A DNA stretch of 64,000 nucleotides from Aralia elata. Its lineage: Eukaryota; Streptophyta; Magnoliopsida; Apiales; Araliaceae. The translations under genes and the position numbers were made by a program. Shown here in pieces: positions 57,111-64,000 of this stretch. The stretch is from the NCBI GenBank assembly GCA_034770075.1, contig CM068388.1, positions 22,910,294 to 22,974,293 of the forward strand. The letters are read 5' to 3'. How positions within the stretch are numbered: the first letter of the stretch is position 1; every line of letters starts with the position of its first letter. The notes beneath the pieces were generated by a model, which was given only the letters and a program-made list of their open reading frames with translations, searched no databases and was not told where the DNA came from.

Positions 57111-57710
57111 GAACAATAAGTCGGTTTTCACGAACATCACAATAATTCACCCAAAATCACATAATTCTAATTTTTTAAAAATGTGAAAATTTTCGACATT
57201 GACAAACATAAAAAAATTTAATAAAATAAATAAATAAATTCATTGTGTCATAGTAACGATGGTTCTAACAAAATTTTTATACAATTTTAATGTTGTCGCA
57301 TGATTTATAAAGACAGTCTTCTTAGACTCCCTAAAAATTATGTCGTTTTTAATGATTAGACTTACCGGCATGACTCATAAATAGTTATAATTTTTATCAT
57401 TGTATCTAAACTATTGAAAAGTAAACATATTTTTGTAGAATTATACACTATATTGCCTTAAATTAATGACTTCATTAGTACTAGACAAACAATGCTCACA
57501 AGCGAACCCAAAATTACGCAACGAGATCTAGGAAGAACATGCACAAAAAAATATGATTTTTTTTGTAATGGAACTACCATTAATAAACAAAATGATATGT
57601 TCTTATATATATTTATAGAAGAACCCAACATACACCCAAAAATAAAGGACTAATACTTTCACGTACAAACACAGAAAATGAAAGGCCATGACAATGACTT
57701 TGCACCACTC

Positions 57711-60342
57711 TTACATGATTGTACATCCTTGTGAATTTTCGTCACTGAAATAATCACTACTAACACAACAACTTTTATTTCTACCATAACCATACCAATA
57801 CCTGTACTCGTACCAGTACCCATATCCATTATAACATGGGTCTAGCAGTGGTGGCACGGGTCTTCCATATCCATGGTAACATGGGCCGACCCCATAACCT
57901 TCATAACATGGCCCACAACATACCCCACCTGGATAAGTCGTAGGTGGAGCCGAGGTTAGGGCCGGGGCCGGATTCTTTGGTTTGTCAACTTTTGGAGCCT
58001 CTTTAGCGGGCTTTTCTACGGGCTTTTCCGGCACTTTAAGTTTCTCCACATCTTTGGGTTTCTCAACGACATTAGGTTTCTCAGGAACTTTGGTCTTTTC
58101 TGGAGCTTTGAGCTTCTCAGGCTCCTTGGGCTTTTGGGGTTCCTTGATCTCAATACTCTTGATTACCTTCTGGCCTTTGCAACAAAGCTTGTCACGCATT
58201 TTCTCTGGGTTGCAGCATACTACGATGATCGACACCGTATTTTCCTTCACATCATATACCTGGTCTCTTATTTCTCCTGTCCCAAAAAATAAATTGACAC
58301 CCCCATACAACTAACTAAGTTCTCATCCAATAAAACAAAAGTAAAAAATCAAACCACTAGTGTAATGACAAAATATGTACGCACAAATTTACATACGTGA
58401 ATGATAGCACTTGAATAAGAACTAGTATGCATGCACGCACTATCCATGTGATAGTAAATTATTTTTAAAATATATTTATTAATTTTTAAAAATATTCTCT
58501 TTGTTCCGTATTAAATGTTTTAATTTTTTTTTAAGATATCCCATAATAAATGTCTTTTTTTTATATTAATAAATACTTTTATTTTATTTTTCCACTTGTA
58601 CGCTCGTAATCTTTTTAGTTAACTTTTGTTAGAAACTAAAGAAATGATTCATGTGGGAATGAGTAATAAATGTTGGGGTCATAGAAAAGTGTGGATATTT
58701 AATTAATAAGTAATTCAGAAAAGCAATTTAGGTAAAAAAAAATATTAATTTGTGTGCCGAAATTAATTAAGACGTTTATTTTGCGACGAAAGGAGTATAA
58801 TATAAAAAAAATAGATAAAGATAATAAATATAACTTAATAATATAGATAATGCCACAGCGCCCGAAAATTTTGCAAAACTGATGCATTTTCGAGTAATAT
58901 GAGAATAAAAATTTTGTGCGCCAATGATTTATCCCTTATGTAAGTGCTCCTGGAGTTAAAATTATTTATGGAGTATATTGTAGAAGTCCCTAGAAAAAGT
59001 CATTGGTATCGAAAGCAAAAACAAATTGAGAAAATAAATAAAAAAGCATAAAAATAAAAATAAAACGTTGTAGTATTTCTTATTCCCTTCGTCCCATAAT
59101 ATATGACATTTTAGATGACTTTATTTGTCCCAAATTATTTGACGTTTTATATAATCTAGGAGAATTAGTCACAATTTTTTCAAAATTATCCCTCATGAGA
59201 AAATGTTACAGATGAGAGAGAGTGTATGAGATAATTATGATAAAGAGTATTATAGACAATTGATATTATATTTAATGTTATAAAAATCATTTTTTTAATA
59301 GTTGTGTCCAACTCTAAAACGTCATATATTATGGGATGGAGAGAGTAATAAATAGTGAAATTAATGTATGTAATGTCATTAATGAAAATGACGAAAAGAC
59401 AAAGAGGCTATTAATAAATGAGTGTATCTATAGTCAAGCTTGACTAACTATGATAATTCTCGTATCCCCAAATATAATCAGTATTTATTTTTTAAAATTA
59501 ATTTGAAAATATTGTCAAATTCAAATTTGATATCAATTATTTTAGTTTTAGATAATAAAATTAGAAAAATTGTAAACTATCCAACTGTACAGCTAATTAC
59601 AAGATTTGATTGTTTCCGGTAATTAAATGAATCACATTTATTTTTAATGAAAATATTTTAAATTGACTTTGAAAATATTTTAAATTGACTTTGAAAAATC
59701 AAATTTGATCGTATATTATAAAACGAAGGGACTACTACTTACTAATTTATTTGTTTTATGGCATATGAAGTGTTTGACGCGTTTAGAAATTCAAACGCAC
59801 TTGAGAATTTTCTTATTCTACAAACTGTTTATTTTAAATATACAACTTATTTAATTCATAAACATACTCTTTGGACAAATTATTGTGAGTTTAGATCGAC
59901 TTCCAAACATAAAAAATGCTTTCGCAATAATTGCTATAAACGAGGAAATAAGTAAAACAGTTAAGGGACTTACCAGGAAATTTGCAAAGTACTTTCTTGA
60001 CCTTCTTGTAGCAGCAAGAACACTGCAAGTCTACCTTCAGAATCAGAACCATTACCACCGTCACCTATTGAATAATTTACCAATCAGTACAATCAAATAA
60101 ATGATAAATGTATATAACTTTTTTTTTATCACCGTAGCAAATTATAGTTTTAATATATTTCAATTAGATTATAATTTTAATATATTTCAGTCAAATTATT
60201 AAAAAAACATTAAATGATCAAAGAGAAAAGCAGAAAGCCAACTCGTAAAAACGAAATCGTTATCGAAGGGAGTGAATAAATAAATCGATACAATCATGAG
60301 ATTGCCAAGAGGAGATGATAATTTGTGTACCTTCTCAGCCAT
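57711..60342 (-). CDS. Heavy-metal-associated isoprenylated plant protein (HIPP/Pi21-like), 222 aa, three exons
   Basis: HIPPs are plant metallochaperone-like proteins anchored by a prenyl group. Exons: 60331-60342 (12 bp, MAEK), 59974-60064 (91 bp), 57711-58276 (566 bp); 669 bp in total, phases consistent, GT-AG introns. The HMA domain (residues ~5-72) has the metal-binding CxxC as LQCSCCYKKVKKVLCKFP, then IRDQVYDVKENTVSIIVV and CNPEKMRDKLCCKG. Residues ~78-140 are a Pro/Lys/Glu-rich linker with EKPK/EKLK repeats. A Gly/Tyr/Cys-rich segment follows with CYEGYG, CYHGYG and CYNGYG repeats. The end is SQGCTIM, a CaaX farnesylation-type motif. The architecture matches the rice Pi21 class of HIPP-related proteins. 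The frame is fully intact. Intron 2 contains two Stowaway-type MITEs. Confidence 0.9.
58495..58795. mobile_element. Stowaway-type MITE in HIPP intron 2 (301 bp)
   Basis: The left end TTCTCTTTGTTCCGTATTAA and right end TTTTGCGACGAAAGGAG are imperfect inverted copies of the CTCCYTYYGTCCC-type terminus. TA lies at both flanks (58493-58494, 58796-58797). Confidence 0.65.
59083..59345. mobile_element. Stowaway-type MITE in HIPP intron 2 (263 bp)
   Basis: TTCCCTTCGTCCCATAATAT is inverted at the right as ATATTATGGGATGGAGAGAG, with TA at 59081-59082 and 59346-59347. Inner arms also pair (ATGACATTTTAGA / CTAAAACGTCAT). Confidence 0.85.
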
Positions 60343-60543
60343 AGATGTGAATTCGGAGTGATCAGATCGGTAATTCACAGGTTACAAGTGGGGTGAGAGA
60401 GAAAAATGAGTAATAGAGCAGTATGGAGTTAAGGAGTTTGCTTTAAGAAAAACGAGCATATAAAGTAGACTCTCATTGACCATTGTCCTAATATTACGAA
60501 AAGTTGTTGATTACCGATTTAACCTCCTCATTTAATTTAAATA
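60343..60543 (-). promoter_or_regulatory. Upstream region of the HIPP-like gene
   Basis: The 200 bp between the ATG and the MULE-like MITE. A minus-strand CTTTATATG near 60455-60463, about 115 bp before the ATG, is a plausible TATA box. Nothing else is identifiable. Confidence 0.35.
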
Positions 60544-61805
60544 GAGTAAAATACGGGGACACCCCATGTAAATAATCATAATAATACTTACCACCCCTCT
60601 AATTTTTCAAGTAACAGTTAGTACACCTCTAGTTTACAATATGTAACATTCACTACCCCTAACGTGATTGATCAACTAATATTCAAAATTAATTTTAATA
60701 TAATGTCTAATTCACCCTTCAAATTATAATGTTTAATATATCTACTAAATATAAATTTATATATTATAATTTTTACTTAACTTGATCTAATTAATTAAAT
60801 TATGAACTTGTGCAATAAATAACATAAATGTCAAAAAATAATAAATATTCATTTTATCAGGAAAATAAACTCATACACTTTTTACTAATTAAATTTCTCA
60901 AAGATTAAAATTTACATAATATACATTCAAATATATTTTTTTATAATTAAAAAGTAAAATTTTAATACCCATAAAAAGTACAAATTAACGCAAAAAAATT
61001 ATAATTATTTTTCTCAAATATTAAAATTTACGTAAAATAAACTTATTATTAGATAACGAATCTTATTATTCATATAGAAAAAGTATTAAAAATTATATTA
61101 ATTATTTTTCTCAAATATTAAACTAAACATAAGTCACATTTAGGCATAATTATTTACAGTAAAAATGACAAATATTGTTACTCCAAAAATATATATATAT
61201 ATTTATAAAAAAAATCTTTTTACAAGATAGAGGTAGTAATAAATATTATTCTATTTTCTTTTATTCAACATTGCATAAAAACAACACCAACTGTATACTA
61301 AAAAATGTAATCAAAATCATAAATATTCCAAATTTTGATATATACTCAAGAAAAATTAACATATAAAAATCATAATATGAAATTAAGAATTCAAATAATA
61401 ATTTTTGTTATTAAACACCCAAAAACTAAGCTATCAACATATTCAATCACTCTAATTAAAACAACTCCATTAATAATTTAATTTAAAATTTTTAATATTT
61501 GTATCACTTATCTAAAAATATGTGTGAATTAAACTAAATTTTTTTTTATAAGTTACCAACAATTTAAACGAGATAGTCTTAATTACAAATAAAACTATAA
61601 TTAAAATATATTGTATTAAAAAAGGATAATTAAACATATATATTATTCAGTAATTAAAATTTGATATTATACAAGGGTAAATATGTAATTTTATCTATTT
61701 ACTCAACCCTAAAAACTTGCAGGGGTACTAACTGTTACTTAAAAAACTAGAAGGAATGTGAGTATTATTATAGTTATCTAGAGGGGGTGTCAGTGTATTT
61801 TACTC
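60544..61805. mobile_element. MULE-type MITE, 1262 bp, long TIRs and 9 bp TSD
   Basis: The left arm GAGTAAAATACGGGGACACC... and the right arm, inverted, GAGTAAAATACACTGACACC... match over about 85 bp, including AATAATACT and CAAGTAACAGTTAGTA / TACTAACTGTTACTTA. Flanks atttaaata (60535-60543) and atctaaata (61806-61814) form a 9 bp TSD with one mismatch, the Mutator-like hallmark. The interior is AT-rich without transposase. Confidence 0.85.
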
Positions 61806-61817
61806 ATCTAAATATTA

Positions 61818-62102
61818 CTCCCTCCGTCTCAGGATAAAAGTACTTATTACTATTTTAGGTAGTCCCAAGTTAAATGTCTACTTACCTTAAATAATCTATT
61901 TTTTACAATAATTTACCCACAATACTCTTAGTATTAATTGTCATATTTCTATTCTCTATGCATATTTATGGAGTATCACTAGTCATGTGTAAAAAACTAT
62001 GCAATTAAATGAGAATTTAAATATGGACAATTTTGTTATTTTATCCTATTTTTTAATATGCGCAAAAAGTCAACCAAGACTTTTATCCTGGGATGGAGGG
62101 AG
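61818..62102. mobile_element. Stowaway-type MITE (285 bp)
   Basis: CTCCCTCCGTCTCAGGATAA and its inverse TTATCCTGGGATGGAGGGAG, with TA flanks at 61816-61817 and 62103-62104. It lies immediately right of the MULE-type MITE. Confidence 0.9.
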
Positions 62103-62168
62103 TAATAATTATATCAAGAAGCAATTGTTAGGATTTAATTATGTGGGTTAAGATGGTCCAAGAACATA

Positions 62169-62427
62169 CTCCCTCTGTCTGAAATTAAATGTCCAGTTTT
62201 AACTTTTTTGAGTCAATTTGACCATTTTTAGAACTAATTTTTATACTATTTTAGTTAAAGTATAGATTAAGAAATTATAATCAAAACAAAATATATACAA
62301 TTTGCTACCAACCTTATTTTTTATAATTTAAAAATATATTTATATATGCTTAATTATTAATTGAAAAATATAATCAATTTGACCAAAAAAAAGTCAAAAC
62401 TGTGCATTTAATTTGAGACGTAAGGAG
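62169..62427. mobile_element. Stowaway-type MITE (259 bp)
   Basis: CTCCCTCTGTCTGAAATTAA is inverted as TTAATTTGAGACGTAAGGAG, with TA flanks at 62167-62168 and 62428-62429. Inner arms pair (TCAATTTGACCA / TCAATTTGACCAAAAAAAAG in inverted context). Confidence 0.85.
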
Positions 62428-62429
62428 TA

Positions 62430-64000
62430 CTATTAAGACATTAAATTTTGTCTTGGCACGTTATGATTTGATCGTACTAGAAATGTTAGTCGTATTATCC
62501 CACAATGGACAAAGGACACAGATGTGAGGACATGACAATTACTGATATTATAATATAATTACTTGAAATGCAAAGATTATGTACGATGTGTAATTATGTC
62601 TTCGACCTTGATGGTACGTCAATTAAGTGGATAAAAAGTATATTAAGAAAAAAAATGTTTAAATTCAATTATATATATTTTATTAAATAAAATAATGATG
62701 AAATATTATTTTAGTTAGAATGATTTTTAATCAAAATGGAATTCGCGGGAGATACAAAAAGAGAACTCTATATCTATATTTTTATTTTCTATATTATTTC
62801 TTAATTTAATAATGAGAAAAACCAAAATAATAATTTAGAGTATAAGCTGATCGATATATGAAGTTCATCATTTATATTATATAGATTGAATACTATCAAT
62901 ACCTTTATTGTTTTGTTTTTAACAAATATTATATGTTTGATAATAATTTGTTTAAAATAATATTTACCCTGTGCTCCCTCTACGTCTGAGGCCTAAAACC
63001 ATCACTCCCTGAGAGTGAGAAGCTGTCAAAACCATTGAAGTTTTCACATGATAAATTCTCATATTTATATGGCCATCACTATGTTCACATACATATTTAA
63101 AAAAATTATATGATCATCTCACATATAAGAGTAGTATAGGTCTCATCTCTATGTCAAAGAATCACATGTCAATATATTAAATATGCATCTAAAAATATTA
63201 TTTTTCTATCTATATTATTAAGAGAGATAAAAAGTTTAATCGCGACTCTTGAAGTCGTGAATATAACTTACTATAAATTAATTAAAATTTCTCTTTGACA
63301 TTCCAAATTTATTTTTTTTCCATTTTCTCCCAAAAACAACTTTCTATTTTCTCTCAAAAAAAATTCTTTTTTTTCTCTTCATTTTCCTATAAACCCATAA
63401 TTTTTCTCAAATAATTTTTAACTGCACACACAAATTGTAACAATGTAACAAGAACACTAGTATATTGAGAGAGGATAATCTATAGTTATAATTGGAAAGA
63501 AGGCTTCTAGCTCTTTTTTTCACCATTTAAAATTTGATCGTGTGATTAAAAATTAAAGAATACAAATAACTGTTTAATATATTTTGAAGACATTTTCTAT
63601 ATAAACTATACTGCGGACGCGCAAAAGGACGTGAAATATCATGGGATAATGGATGAAGTTGTCAGTATACATCAAGATGGTGGCCTATTGAAAAAGAAAA
63701 CTAAAAAAAGAATCGACAATTTAATTGTCGTGGTGTCCTATTATTGCTGAACCCCTTTTACTCTCCCCCATTTACATGTGCTGGCTTCGATAGACCCAGT
63801 TCACCTTCCGCAAAACTAAATAAAATTTAAAATTGATAAATTAATTTAAGAAGGATCCCTCCATTATATTTATTCTTCAATTTTTTCTCGATACACATTT
63901 AACAATACAAATATTATATTTAACGACAATTTCAGCGACTCAATTATTTGCAATGAATTTTATTGTATTGTTAATTGTTTGCGACGAATTTTACATTGTC
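62430..64000. other. Intergenic AT-rich DNA; possible Helitron 5' end near 63209
   Basis: No gene recognised. At 63209 TCTATATTATTAAGAGAG followed by an AT-rich body resembles the 5' terminus of some plant Helitrons, which start with TC after an A. Here the preceding base is A (63208: ...ttcta/TC), so the host-A rule fits poorly or only with a shifted start. The 3' end would lie outside or is unrecognised. Confidence 0.25.

Noticed and set aside
57982..58314. 110-codon plus-strand frame (SFSTSLGF repeats)
   Set aside because: Antisense reading of the Pro/Lys/Glu-rich linker of the HIPP-like gene.

Overview
This is a repeat-rich, AT-rich piece of a flowering-plant nuclear genome. Split genes with GT-AG introns, plant-type LTR retrotransposons (Tat/Ogre-, Athila-, CRM-, Tekay- and Reina-like, plus copia remnants), Stowaway-type MITEs and plant-only gene families all point the same way. 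A small hAT-type MITE at 34290-34465 resembles a family I associate with Solanaceae, but I would not commit beyond 'eudicot'.

Layout. (1) 1-5050: 3' end of a large Tat/Ogre-like element, with three minisatellite fields in its 3' untranslated region, a polypurine tract and a 2.0 kb 3' LTR. (2) 5051-10214: a graveyard of LTR pieces and an Athila-type gag relic, split by a 2784 bp solo LTR with a perfect 5 bp target-site duplication (TSD) ccatg. (3) 10215-17084: a complete but decayed minus-strand Ty3/gypsy element of the centromeric-retrotransposon (CRM) type, with near-perfect TSDs. (4) 17109-18640: an inverted duplicate of an intron segment of the gene at 29-32 kb, joined to a copia reverse-transcriptase remnant. 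(5) 20497-25636: minus-strand calmodulin-binding protein 60 (CBP60) relic, N-truncated and frameshifted, with introns full of MITEs. (6) 29164-32528: an intact four-exon minus-strand gene for a 98-residue protein that looks like mitochondrial succinate dehydrogenase subunit 7 (SDH7). (7) 32628-40731: a non-autonomous TIR transposon about 100 bp upstream of the SDH7 start codon; it carries a very young Reina-like chromovirus (34888-40185; LTRs differ at one base by eye; TSD caaac). (8) 42545-45360: fragments of two unrelated housekeeping genes, LSM12 and RPL30, both plus-strand and both still with introns. (9) about 46930-53640: a 5'-truncated Tekay-like chromovirus with a broken coiled-coil ORF upstream of gag. 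(10) 53640-57110: decayed copia and Tat/Ogre LTR remnants and short tandem repeats. (11) 57711-60342: an intact three-exon minus-strand gene for a 222-residue heavy-metal-associated isoprenylated protein (HIPP/Pi21-like) ending in a CaaX box. (12) 60343-64000: MITE-rich intergenic DNA.

Only two protein genes look functional: the SDH7-like gene and the HIPP-like gene. The rest is mobile DNA and broken gene copies. The CRM-type element and the depth of nesting suggest a pericentromeric or otherwise heterochromatic location. All family names come from reading motifs by eye; no database search was run.
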